From Pseudomonadota bacterium (GTDB lineage Bacteria > Pseudomonadota > Gammaproteobacteria > Acidiferrobacterales > Acidiferrobacteraceae): DNA of 64,000 nt. The position numbers were made by a program, and so were the translations under genes. This document shows, one piece after another, positions 26,262-34,063 of the stretch. Positions within the stretch are counted from its first letter, which is position 1. Each line of letters starts with the position of its first letter. Location: positions 1 through 64,000 of the forward strand of contig JAJYRD010000017.1 in NCBI GenBank assembly GCA_021794275.1, written 5' to 3'. Under the pieces are notes generated by a model. It saw nothing but the letters and a program-made list of their open reading frames with translations. It had not been told where the DNA came from and ran no database searches.

Positions 26262-28282
26262 CCGGCAAGAACTGGACAATTTCGGAGAAGGACGACATCG
26301 TGGAACTCGTCCTGGATGTGCCGGGTCGGCGCCACAACGTGCTGTCGAGCGAGGTCCTGGGCGATCTCGACCAGACGCTCGCCGAGATCGAGACCCGACC
26401 CCTGCGCGGGCTGCTCATCCGGTCGGGCAAGCCCGAGGGCTTCGTGGTCGGCGCCGACGTGCACGAATTTCGGCGCATCCTCGACGCCGCCCGCGCCGCC
26501 GAACTTACGCGCGCGGGTCAGATGGTCCTCGAGCGCCTTTCCCGGCTCCCCTACCCGTCGGTGGCGGTCATCCGTGGGCCGTGCCTCGGCGGCGGTCTCG
26601 AGCTCGCGCTCGCCTGTAGTTACCGTATTGCCTGCGACGATGAGCGCACGAGTCTCGCGCTGCCCGAGGTCAAGCTCGGCATCCACCCAGGTTTCGGCGG
26701 GACCGTGCGGCTGCCGGCCTTGATCGGGGCCTTGCCGGCGCTTTCCTTGATGCTCGGCGGACGCGCCGTGTCGGCGCGCCGCGCACGCGGCCTCGGGCTC
26801 GTGGACGAATGCGTGCCCGACCGTCACCTGGAGACCGCGGCGCGCGCGCTGTTGCGCGAAGTGCCGCCGAGGGCGCGTCCTCCGTGGCACCAGGCGTGGG
26901 TCGGGGCGCCGTTCCTGCGGCCCTACTTGGGTGCGTTCATGCAGTGGCGCCTGAAGGCGAAGGTCGACTGCCGTCATTATCCGGCCCCGTGCCGCGTCGT
27001 ATCCCTGTGGACGCGTCAAGCGTCCTTCGAGACCGAGGCCCTGTCGTGCGCCGAGATGCTCGTGACCCCCGCGAGCCGGCACCTCGTGCACTTGTTCGAG
27101 GTATCGGAGGGCCTGAAGCGCCGTGCGCGCGAACAGATCCACGGGATCCGGCGCGTGCATGTGGTGGGCGCCGGGGTGATGGGGGCGGACATCGCGGCCT
27201 GGGCGGCCCTCAGGGGTTTTCAGGTGAGCCTCCAGGATCGCGCGCCCGAGGTGCTTGCGCGCGCCATCAAGAAGGCCCACGGACTTTTCGCTCAGCGCCT
27301 GAAGGGCCGCGCCGCGGAGGCCGCGCGCGATCGCCTGATGCCGGATATGCGCGGTGGGGGCTTGTCGCGGGCCGACCTCGTGATCGAGGCGATTGTCGAA
27401 GATCGGGCCGCCAAGCGCGCGCTGTTTGCGCAGATCGAGACGCAGGTAGCGGAACGCGCGATCATTGCGACCAATACTTCCAGCATACCTCTGGACGAGC
27501 TCGCCACCGGGCTTGCTGTCCCCGGACGCCTGGTCGGCCTGCATTTCTTCAATCCCGTGGCCAAGATGCCCTTGATCGAGGTAATCGGCGGGGCCGCGAC
27601 TGCGCCCGCCACGCTTGCCGCCATGCGCAGCCTCGCCGTGAGCCTCGATCGCTTGCCGGTGGACGTCAAAAGCTCGCCCGGCTTCCTCGTAAATCGTGCC
27701 CTTATGCCTTATTTGCTCGAGGCCGTGACCCTTGCGGAGGAGGGCGTGGCGCTCGCCGACATCGACGAGGCGGCCACCGATTTCGGCATGCCCATGGGAC
27801 CGATCGCGCTTGCGGACACGGTGGGACTCGATGTCTGCCTGGCGGTAGCGCAGACCCTGGGCGCAGCCCTCGACATGCCGGTCCCGGCGCTGCTTGCGCG
27901 CAAGGTCGAGGTGGGGGCTCTCGGAAAGAAGTCCGGTCAAGGCTTCTACCGGTACCCCCGCCCGCGGCATTTCGCCTTGCGGCGGCGGCCGGTGCCAGAC
28001 TCCGCCATAGGCGAGCGGCTCATCATGCGGCTCGTAAACGAGGCGGCGCGCTGCCTGCGGCTTGGTGTCGTGGATGATGCCGACATGGTGGACATCGGCT
28101 TGGTCTACGGTACGGGCTTCGCGCCGTTTCGCGGTGGACCCTTGGGCTACGCCGCAGCCCTGGGGGCGGGCGAGGTGCGTAACCGGCTTTTGGAGTTGAC
28201 CGAGCGCCACGGGCCGCGCTTCACACCCGACGAGGCCTGGTCGCAAGGGGAGCTCCTTGCGCGCCGGTCCCCCAGCCTGTGA
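26258..28282 (+). CDS. FadJ/FadB-type enoyl-CoA hydratase / 3-hydroxyacyl-CoA dehydrogenase
   Basis: This is a bifunctional beta-oxidation enzyme of 674 residues. The N-terminal crotonase part shows the oxyanion-hole GPCLGGGLELALACSYRIA and the acidic ALPEVKLGIHPGFGGT. The dehydrogenase part starts near residue 300 with the NAD-binding VHVVGAGVMGADIAAWA. It continues with ATNTSSIPLDELA and LHFFNPVAKMPLIEVI, which carries the catalytic His, and the C-terminal helical region SSPGFLVNRALMPYLLEA. ATG 26258 overlaps the thiolase stop. It is the third gene of the fatty-acid operon. It is slightly shorter than E. coli FadB (about 729 residues) and closer to FadJ. Confidence 0.93.
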   Translation: MTGKNWTISEKDDIVELVLDVPGRRHNVLSSEVLGDLDQTLAEIETRPLRGLLIRSGKPEGFVVGADVHEFRRILDAARAAELTRAGQMVLERLSRLPYPSVAVIRGPCLGGGLELALACSYRIACDDERTSLALPEVKLGIHPGFGGTVRLPALIGALPALSLMLGGRAVSARRARGLGLVDECVPDRHLETAARALLREVPPRARPPWHQAWVGAPFLRPYLGAFMQWRLKAKVDCRHYPAPCRVVSLWTRQASFETEALSCAEMLVTPASRHLVHLFEVSEGLKRRAREQIHGIRRVHVVGAGVMGADIAAWAALRGFQVSLQDRAPEVLARAIKKAHGLFAQRLKGRAAEAARDRLMPDMRGGGLSRADLVIEAIVEDRAAKRALFAQIETQVAERAIIATNTSSIPLDELATGLAVPGRLVGLHFFNPVAKMPLIEVIGGAATAPATLAAMRSLAVSLDRLPVDVKSSPGFLVNRALMPYLLEAVTLAEEGVALADIDEAATDFGMPMGPIALADTVGLDVCLAVAQTLGAALDMPVPALLARKVEVGALGKKSGQGFYRYPRPRHFALRRRPVPDSAIGERLIMRLVNEAARCLRLGVVDDADMVDIGLVYGTGFAPFRGGPLGYAAALGAGEVRNRLLELTERHGPRFTPDEAWSQGELLARRSPSL

Positions 28283-28290
28283 GGATCGCC

Positions 28291-29958
28291 ATGCCGAATG
28301 CCCCGGCTACGCTTGGCGGGCTATTCGCCCGCCGCATCGCCACGACCGCCGATGAGCCGGCCTACCGGGGTTATGATGGCCGAAGGTGGCGCGCCTGGAG
28401 CTGGGGCGAGGCCGGGCGCGAGGTCGCGCGGGTGCGTGCGGCCTTCGCCGCGAGCGGATTGTCCCCCGGGGATCGCGTGGGCATCTGCGCCTACAACGCC
28501 CCCGAGTGGGTGTTCTGCGATATCGCGGCGCTGTCCCTGGGGCTTACAGTCGTGCCCTTGTTCTTCAACGACCGTCCGGAGAATATCGCCTATTGCCTGA
28601 GAGACGCGGGCGTGCGCTGGCTGTTCATTGATCGCCCGCCGGCCCCCGAGATCCTCGCCTGCGAACTTCAGGGCATCGTGAGCTTCAAGGACGTGCGTGG
28701 CGTCGTACCGTTCCGAGAGTGGCTGGCGGCCGGCCACAAGGCGCGCCCGGGGTCGCGCGAGCCGGAGGCCGACGATCTTGCGACCATCGTCTACACCTCG
28801 GGGACCACGGGTCGACCCAAGGGCGTCATGTTGAGTCACCGGAATATACTGGCCAACGTCGGTGCCTTGCTTGCGGCCATCCCCGAGGTCGCGATGCAGT
28901 CGCACCGCTTTCTATCGTTTTTGCCCCTGTCGCACATGCTCGAGCGGACCGTCGGGGAATTCGTGGCCGTGGCCATGGGTGCCGAGACCGTGTTCTCGCG
29001 CGGCATTACGGAGCTCGCTGCGGACCTCGAAGCCGCGCGGCCTACCATTCTTGTGAGCGTACCCAAGATCTTTGAGCGGACCTACGCCAAGATGCAGGAG
29101 GAGATGAAAGGATCACCGCGCCGAGAGCGGCTCCTGGCGCGTGCCTCTGCGGCAGGTCTGGCGGTCTTCGAGGGGCGCGCCCACGGACTCGAACGTCTGT
29201 CCGCCCGGCTCTATGATGCCTTGGTCGGCCGCGCGGTACGGCGCCGTCTGGGAGGAAAGCTGCGCTACGTGTTCCTGGGGGGTGCCCCGGCGTCGCCCCG
29301 TCTGCTCGCCTACTTCACGGGCCTCGGCCTGCGTTTCTTGCAGGGATACGGGCTCACCGAGACCGCTCCTGTGATCAGCTGCCTTCGCCTTGCTGATCGC
29401 GATCTTGCTTCCGTGGGCCGGCCCCTTGCGAACCTCACCCTGCGCTTCTTGAACGACGAGATCTGCGTCAAGGGTCCGAGCGTCATGCAAGGGTATTGGA
29501 ATCAACGGGAGGCTACCGCCGAGGTCATCGACACCGAGGGATTCCTCCATACCGGGGACCTCGGGCGCCTCGAGAACGGTCTTTTGTACCTAACCGGACG
29601 GGCCAAGGACATCATCGTCCTCTCGAACGGGGAAAAGGTCGCGCCGGCCGACGTCGAGCAGGCCATCCTCCAGGACCGCGCCTTCGAGCAGGCCCTCGTG
29701 GTGGGGGAGGGGCGTGGTGCCCTGGCGCTGCTGGTAGTAAGCGACATAGAGGACGAAACGGCTCTGCGCGACCGGGCCAACGAGCAGCTGCACGCCTTTC
29801 CGGGATACACCCGGATCCGCCATGTGCTGCGCGTCAACGGTCCCTGGACGATCGAAAATGGCTTCCTCACACCCACTCTGAAGGTCCGGCGCCAATGGAT
29901 AGAGGAGCGCTACCAGGCGGCCATAGACGGCCTCTACACCGCCGGCCGCGACGCTTGA
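28291..29958 (+). CDS. Long-chain acyl-CoA synthetase (AMP-forming)
   Basis: This enzyme activates fatty acids to acyl-CoA at the start of the pathway. The 555-residue protein carries the AMP-binding P-loop YTSGTTGRPKGVMLSH, the substrate motif GYGLTETAPVISC, and the FACS signature HTGDLGRLENGLLYLTGRAKDIIVLSNGEKVAPADVE. ATG 28291 is preferred because GAGGA is spaced about five bases before it; an in-frame GTG at 28279 overlaps the previous stop. It ends the operon, so the whole route from free fatty acid to acetyl-CoA and reduced quinone is encoded in 12 kb. No transport protein or FadR-like regulator is nearby. Confidence 0.9.
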   Translation: MPNAPATLGGLFARRIATTADEPAYRGYDGRRWRAWSWGEAGREVARVRAAFAASGLSPGDRVGICAYNAPEWVFCDIAALSLGLTVVPLFFNDRPENIAYCLRDAGVRWLFIDRPPAPEILACELQGIVSFKDVRGVVPFREWLAAGHKARPGSREPEADDLATIVYTSGTTGRPKGVMLSHRNILANVGALLAAIPEVAMQSHRFLSFLPLSHMLERTVGEFVAVAMGAETVFSRGITELAADLEAARPTILVSVPKIFERTYAKMQEEMKGSPRRERLLARASAAGLAVFEGRAHGLERLSARLYDALVGRAVRRRLGGKLRYVFLGGAPASPRLLAYFTGLGLRFLQGYGLTETAPVISCLRLADRDLASVGRPLANLTLRFLNDEICVKGPSVMQGYWNQREATAEVIDTEGFLHTGDLGRLENGLLYLTGRAKDIIVLSNGEKVAPADVEQAILQDRAFEQALVVGEGRGALALLVVSDIEDETALRDRANEQLHAFPGYTRIRHVLRVNGPWTIENGFLTPTLKVRRQWIEERYQAAIDGLYTAGRDA

Positions 29959-29995
29959 GGACTGCGCCCCACTCCTTCCCGCCTGCATGCCACCC

Positions 29996-30024
29996 TTGAC
30001 AGCGGCCGCGTCCGGCCCCCTAAT
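29996..30024 (+). promoter_or_regulatory. Possible sigma70 promoter
   Basis: TTGACA (29996-30001) and CCTAAT (30019-30024) are 17 bp apart and about 32 bases upstream of the small secreted-protein gene. The -35 is consensus and the -10 matches at four of six positions. Confidence 0.4.
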
Positions 30025-30055
30025 CTCCCTATCTCCCCAAAGCGGCGCAACGGAC

Positions 30056-30499
30056 ATGGCGAAAATCGGACGCATAGCCTTAGGAATCACGACCTTGGCG
30101 TGGGCCCTGCTGGCCGCAGCAGCCCAGGCGCCGCAGATAGTGGCTGGCGAATGGCGGATGACGGCTCGCACGCCGGGAGGTCCCATGCATTACTCGACGT
30201 GCCTGCGGGGGGGCCACATAACCGCGCGGAAGATCCTGCAAAACGAGGGGAGCCATTGCCGCATGGCCAGCCCCGTAAACGTTCAGGGGACCTTGATCAC
30301 GGTGAGCGAGGTGTGTCGTCTGAGCCAGGCGGGTGGGCACGGCGCGATCCGCGTGCATGTCTCGGCACGCCTGCGTCTGGGTCCCGGGGGCCGCAGCTTC
30401 GCGGGCCGTACGCGCGCGGTCATCACCACGGCCCTGGGCAACGTGACCGAGCATCAACGCATCGCTGGCGTGCGCACGGGGGTCTGCACGGGCCGTTGA
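30056..30499 (+). CDS. DUF3617-type small secreted protein
   Basis: This 147-residue protein has an N-terminal signal peptide (about residues 1-24, ending near AAAAQA). The mature part has the pattern GEWRMTARTPGG and four or more cysteines spaced as in DUF3617 periplasmic proteins (YSTCLRGG, SHCRMASP, SEVCRLS, GVCTGR). The function of this family is unknown. Start ATG 30056 gives the signal peptide directly; the longer upstream frame from 29987 lacks one. It is 97 bp after the acyl-CoA synthetase with its own possible promoter. Confidence 0.65.
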   Translation: MAKIGRIALGITTLAWALLAAAAQAPQIVAGEWRMTARTPGGPMHYSTCLRGGHITARKILQNEGSHCRMASPVNVQGTLITVSEVCRLSQAGGHGAIRVHVSARLRLGPGGRSFAGRTRAVITTALGNVTEHQRIAGVRTGVCTGR

Positions 30500-30557
30500 C
30501 GGGGCTGCGGTGCTTGCGGGCAGCGCAAATTGCATTGCTACCCGGGATGCGAGGACA

Positions 30558-31457
30558 CTATTCGTCGCTTGCGAAGTCCCAGAGATCTTCTCTATGCCAG
30601 TAGCCGACGCATTCGTCGTCCGCGGAGGCGAGCCACAGGAAGGGCTCGTCGGGGAAGCGGGCCTCGAGTGCCTCGCGGCTTGCCCCGACTTCCAGGACCA
30701 GGCGCCCGTCGTCCGTGAGATGCGTCGGCGCTTGCCGGAGTATGGGTAGCACCAGATCGAGCCCCTCGGCGCCCGCTTCGAGCGCCAAAGCCGGCTCTTT
30801 GCGGTATTCCCGCGGCAGAGAGGCCATCTCGGCCGCGGAGACATAGGGCGGGTTGCTCAAGATGAGGTCGTAGCGTCGTCCTGCCAGCGCGCCGTAGAGG
30901 TCCGAGGCAATGAGCCGCACACGATGCCCGAGGCCGTGGAGACGCACGTTACGCGACGCCACCTTGAGGGCGTCTTGCGAAATGTCGACCGCATCGACCT
31001 GCGCCCCTGGGAAGGCGCGTGCCGCGGCGATCGCGATCGCCCCGCTGCCCGTGCAGAGATCGAGGATGGAGCGGATGTCGGGATCGGCGAGCGGTGAGGC
31101 CCCGTCTTCCGGCAAGAATTCACCGATCAGGGATCGTGGAACGATGACGCGCGGGTCGACGAGGTAGCGGCGCCCCATGAACCACGCCTCGCCGAGCAGG
31201 TAGGCGAGCGGCTGGCGGGTGCGGATGCGTGCGGCCAGAAGCGTGCGGATGCGGGCCGCCACCTTGCGACTCGGGGTCTCGGCAAGCCTTGCCGCAAGTC
31301 CATTCGGTGGGATCCTCAAAGCCCCGGACACGAGCCACGCCGCCTCGTCGCGGGCGTCCTCGGTGCCGTGTCCGAAGACGACATGCGCGGCCTTGAGCCG
31401 ACGCTCCACGTACAGGACGTGGTCGCGGACTGTGCGGGGGGCGCCGTAGACCATCAA
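30558..31457 (-). CDS. prmB: Ribosomal protein L3 N5-glutamine methyltransferase
   Basis: PrmB methylates a glutamine of ribosomal protein L3 during 50S assembly. The 299-residue protein has the SAM motif ILDLCTGSGAIAIAAARAFP, the acidic VDAVDISQDAL, and the N5-glutamine methyltransferase signature LILSNPPYVSAAEM. The N-terminal helical domain, with the RQPLAYLLGEAWFMG stretch, distinguishes PrmB/PrmC from other methyltransferases. The position in an operon with rpmE and a malic enzyme gene favours PrmB over PrmC, which normally follows prfA. ATG 31454 is an alternative start. Confidence 0.85.
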   Translation of the reverse strand: MMVYGAPRTVRDHVLYVERRLKAAHVVFGHGTEDARDEAAWLVSGALRIPPNGLAARLAETPSRKVAARIRTLLAARIRTRQPLAYLLGEAWFMGRRYLVDPRVIVPRSLIGEFLPEDGASPLADPDIRSILDLCTGSGAIAIAAARAFPGAQVDAVDISQDALKVASRNVRLHGLGHRVRLIASDLYGALAGRRYDLILSNPPYVSAAEMASLPREYRKEPALALEAGAEGLDLVLPILRQAPTHLTDDGRLVLEVGASREALEARFPDEPFLWLASADDECVGYWHREDLWDFASDE

Positions 31458-31590
31458 CGACCCACCCGTTCCCGGTCCGCGACCGCCGGGCCCCCGATCG
31501 GGTTCTTCATGCGACTTCTCTGAAGGGATTTCTGTTTACGGCCGATCCGGCTCGACATCGCGTCCATATTGGATTGTGACGCAAGCGCGA

Positions 31591-32853
31591 TCAGGCCGAT
31601 CGATCCGGGCGTGGCGGGTAATGTTTGGGGTAGGATGCCCGCGCGACGCCCGTGTCGATGGCGGCTTGGGCGACGGCCGGCGGCACCGCGCCGCGCAGGC
31701 GTGGGTCGAGGGGCTTTGGTATGAAATAATCCGCGCCGTATGCCAGGTGATCGAGCCGATAGGCCTGCAAGACCTCGGCCGGCACCGGCTCCTTCGCGAG
31801 CGCGCTCAGGGCATGCACCGCGCCGAGCTGCATGGCCTGGTTGATGGTCCGGGCCCGCACGTCGAGTGCCCCGCGGAATATGAACGGAAAGCCCAGGACA
31901 TTGTTCACCTGGTTGGGATAATCCGAGCGGCCGGTGGCCATGACGAGGTCCGCGCGCGCAGCATGGGCGACCTCCGGCAGGATCTCCGGGACCGGGTTTG
32001 CGAGCGCGAACACGATGGGGCGCGCCGCCATGCTTTGCACCATGGCCGCGTCCACGAGATCGGCCGCCGCCACTCCGACGAAGACGTCCGCGCCGGCCAT
32101 CGCATCGCGCAGGGTTCTGAGCGGTGTGATGTGGGCGAAGGGCCGCTTATAGTCGTTCAGGTCGGCCCGCTCGCTGTGCACCACGCCGCGGCTGTCGACC
32201 AGGATGATGTTCTCCATGGCCGCGCCCAGGCTCATGAGGAGCCGCATGGACGTGATGCCGGCGGCGCCCGCGCCCAGACAGACGATACGCGCGGTCTTCA
32301 AGGATTTTCCCTGGAGTTCGAGGGCGTTCAGCAGGCCTGCGCACACGATCACGGCCGTTCCGTGTTGATCGTCGTGAAAGACCGGGATCGACAGGCGTTC
32401 GCTCAAGGCCTTTTCGATGGCGAAGCAGGCGGGCGCGGCGATGTCTTCGAGGTTGATGCCCCCGAAGGTCGGCTCAAGCGCGGCCACGATCTCGATGAAT
32501 TGTTCCGGGGATTGGGCGTTGATCTCGAGGTCGAAGACATCGATGTCCGCAAACCGCTTGAACAGGACGCCCTTGCCCTCGAGGACCGGTTTCGAGGCCA
32601 GCGCCCCGACGTTGCCAAGACCCAGCACCGCGGTCCCGTCGCTCACCACCGCCACAAGGTTGCCCTTGGCGGTGTAGCGGTAGGCGTCCTCGGGGTTGGT
32701 CGCGATGGCGCGTACGGGCTCCGCGACGCCGGGCGTATAGGCGAGCGCTAAGTCGCCCTGCGTCTCACAGGGCTTCGTCGGTATTACTGCGATCTTGCCC
32801 GGGGGGCTTGCGGCATGATACGAGAGCGCCGCTTCTCGTGCTTTCTCCGTCAT
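31591..32853 (-). CDS. maeB: Malic enzyme, short MaeB type
   Basis: This enzyme oxidatively decarboxylates malate to pyruvate with NAD(P). The 420-residue protein starts at ATG 32853. The longer frame upstream reads into the rpmE region and is not coding. Visible features are [14 protein letters not shown], the substrate region [40 protein letters not shown] (metal-binding Asp residues), and the nucleotide fold [16 protein letters not shown]. It lacks the C-terminal phosphotransacetylase domain of E. coli MaeB. It lies between rpmE and prmB on the same strand. Confidence 0.92.
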   Translation of the reverse strand: MTEKAREAALSYHAASPPGKIAVIPTKPCETQGDLALAYTPGVAEPVRAIATNPEDAYRYTAKGNLVAVVSDGTAVLGLGNVGALASKPVLEGKGVLFKRFADIDVFDLEINAQSPEQFIEIVAALEPTFGGINLEDIAAPACFAIEKALSERLSIPVFHDDQHGTAVIVCAGLLNALELQGKSLKTARIVCLGAGAAGITSMRLLMSLGAAMENIILVDSRGVVHSERADLNDYKRPFAHITPLRTLRDAMAGADVFVGVAAADLVDAAMVQSMAARPIVFALANPVPEILPEVAHAARADLVMATGRSDYPNQVNNVLGFPFIFRGALDVRARTINQAMQLGAVHALSALAKEPVPAEVLQAYRLDHLAYGADYFIPKPLDPRLRGAVPPAVAQAAIDTGVARASYPKHYPPRPDRSA

Positions 32854-32866
32854 GCCGGTTCCGGGT

Positions 32867-33076
32867 CTATTTGCTGCGCAGACCGTATTTCTGGCGGAAC
32901 TTCTCGACGCGGCCTGTGCTGTCGACGATCTTTTGCTTGCCCGTGTAGAACGGATGGCAAGCGGAGCAGACTTCGACAGCCAGATCATGGCCGAGCGTGG
33001 AACCCGTCTTGAAGACGTTCCCGCACGCGCATGTGACCGTGATGGTCTGGTATTCGGGATGGATGTCGGCTTTCAT
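32867..33076 (-). CDS. rpmE: 50S ribosomal protein L31, zinc-binding type
   Basis: This is a 69-residue protein starting [19 protein letters not shown], with a second [13 protein letters not shown] motif. The four cysteines make it the zinc-binding (type A) L31, as expected where zinc is not scarce. ATG 33076 is the only sensible start; the upstream in-frame segment is not protein-like. The stop is 14 bases before maeB, so the two are probably co-transcribed. A MITE lies 80 bp upstream of the gene and about 10 bp beyond its promoter. Confidence 0.97.
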   Translation of the reverse strand: MKADIHPEYQTITVTCACGNVFKTGSTLGHDLAVEVCSACHPFYTGKQKIVDSTGRVEKFRQKYGLRSK

Positions 33077-33119
33077 GGTGCGCCTCGGTAAGGGCGTTAT
33101 GCTGATACAAAGACCGCGC

Positions 33120-33148
33120 ACTATAAGGAAAACGCCGTGCCCGCGCAA
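33120..33148 (-). promoter_or_regulatory. Sigma70-like promoter of rpmE
   Basis: Read on the minus strand, TTGCGC (33148-33143) and TATAGT (33125-33120) are 17 bp apart. The start codon of rpmE follows about 44 bases later. The MITE target site begins nine bases beyond the -35 box. Confidence 0.55.
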
Positions 33149-33156
33149 GTCCCGTC

Positions 33157-33350
33157 CTTATCGGCCAGCAATTCTCAATGTGGCAATGGCCAATGAGTAT
33201 CCGGTGGCTTGGGGTGTGCTAATGAGCGCCAACGTCCGGTATGGACGCCCTCAAACACCCTTGTCCCGATGCCGTCACCGGGCGTTTCGGGTTCTCCCAC
33301 CATAGCTCCGAGGCCTTACAACTTCACATTGAGAATTGCTGCTTATCGGC
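33157..33350. mobile_element. 176-bp MITE with perfect 17-bp inverted ends and 9-bp target duplication
   Basis: CAGCAATTCTCAATGTG at 33166-33182 is the exact reverse complement of CACATTGAGAATTGCTG at 33325-33341. Directly outside both ends is the same 9-bp sequence, CTTATCGGC, at 33157-33165 and 33342-33350. Together this is the classic sign of a transposed element. The 176-bp interior holds no transposase, so it is a non-autonomous MITE mobilised in trans. A 9-bp duplication fits several IS families, such as IS4- and IS5-like groups; I cannot name the parent. It inserted just upstream of the rpmE promoter. Confidence 0.88.
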
Positions 33351-33589
33351 CGCTATAGGGCCATGAGGACGCATTCGATCACAGGGGTCGCTGGAGGCGG
33401 CACGCCGAACCTGCTCAAACCCCGAACGCGGTCCGTGCGGATGTTACCCCTCAGTGCCGATACGTATTGCAATTTGATACCTTCCTGCAGGCGATCACCG
33501 GGCGGCCAAAGCCCGTTTCGGAGTTGGTGGCATTGGCGCGTCGGCAAGCCCTTTGGGAAGCAGGCAAGCGAAAAGGCAAGAGCTGAGCT
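33351..33589 (+). other. Short unexplained frame upstream of the GNAT remnant
   Basis: A plus-strand frame, free of stops from 33359 to the TGA at 33584-33586, encodes a peptide ending QALWEAGKRKGKS with no ATG start. Its stop is three bases before the GNAT-like frame, in the place where a toxin gene's antitoxin partner would sit. No antitoxin family is recognisable, so this may be its remnant or chance. Confidence 0.25.
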
Positions 33590-34063
33590 TTGATTCTGTC
33601 CGGGCCGGAGCCGCTCACGGCCGACCATGACGTGCCGCAGTTCTCTTGCAGCAAATCAGCACTGGGTCAGTGGCTGAAGGGGCGTGCATGGTCGAATCAG
33701 CGGAAGGGATTTACTGCGGTTCTTGTCGTCCACGACCGAGGTCCGGGGGTCGCCTACCATGGCTTGGCGCCGACGGCGGTTGCGCCGGGAGCGCTTCCCC
33801 GCTCGATGCGGACAGGACAACCGCCCGATCCTGTGTCATGTCTTTTGCTCGGGCAGCTTGCGACGGACGCCCGTTCGGCCGACAGGGGTGTCGGCGCCGG
33901 CCTCGTCAAGCACGCCTATCCCATGACGTGCCCTGGTTTCTCGTCGGACGGTGCGCGGTCTTTCCCTTGGCGGATACAGGTGCGCGGCCGTCTTTTGTAT
34001 CATGCGGACCGGTTCGTACCGCCATCGCCCCGATTTCTGAGAACCCAAGGGAGTGTGCCGTGA
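33590..34063 (+). pseudogene. Decayed GNAT acetyltransferase, TacT-like toxin
   Basis: The frame begins SGPEPLTADHDVPQFSCSKSALGQWLKGRA, which is the typical opening of TacT-type GNAT toxins (PEPL..HD...F.C....LD.WL). It continues with YHGLAPTAVAP and LLLGQLATDARSADRGVGAGLVKHA, the acetyl-CoA-binding region. After that the family text (normally a further 35-40 residues ending in FYEHCGFVPSP) is broken. Only LLYHADRFVPPSP resembles it, after an unrelated stretch. I read this as an internal deletion or frameshift. The start would be TTG 33590. The 3' end overlaps the next gene by four bases. Confidence 0.5.

Noticed and set aside
26024-28246. 740-codon antisense frame across thiolase and FadJ-type genes
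   Set aside because: The opposite strand encodes unmistakable thiolase and FadJ motifs; this frame has no domain text.
33336-33593. 85-codon plus frame as a TacA-type (DUF1778) antitoxin
   Set aside because: It has no ribbon-helix-helix text, and its start lies inside the MITE and target duplication.
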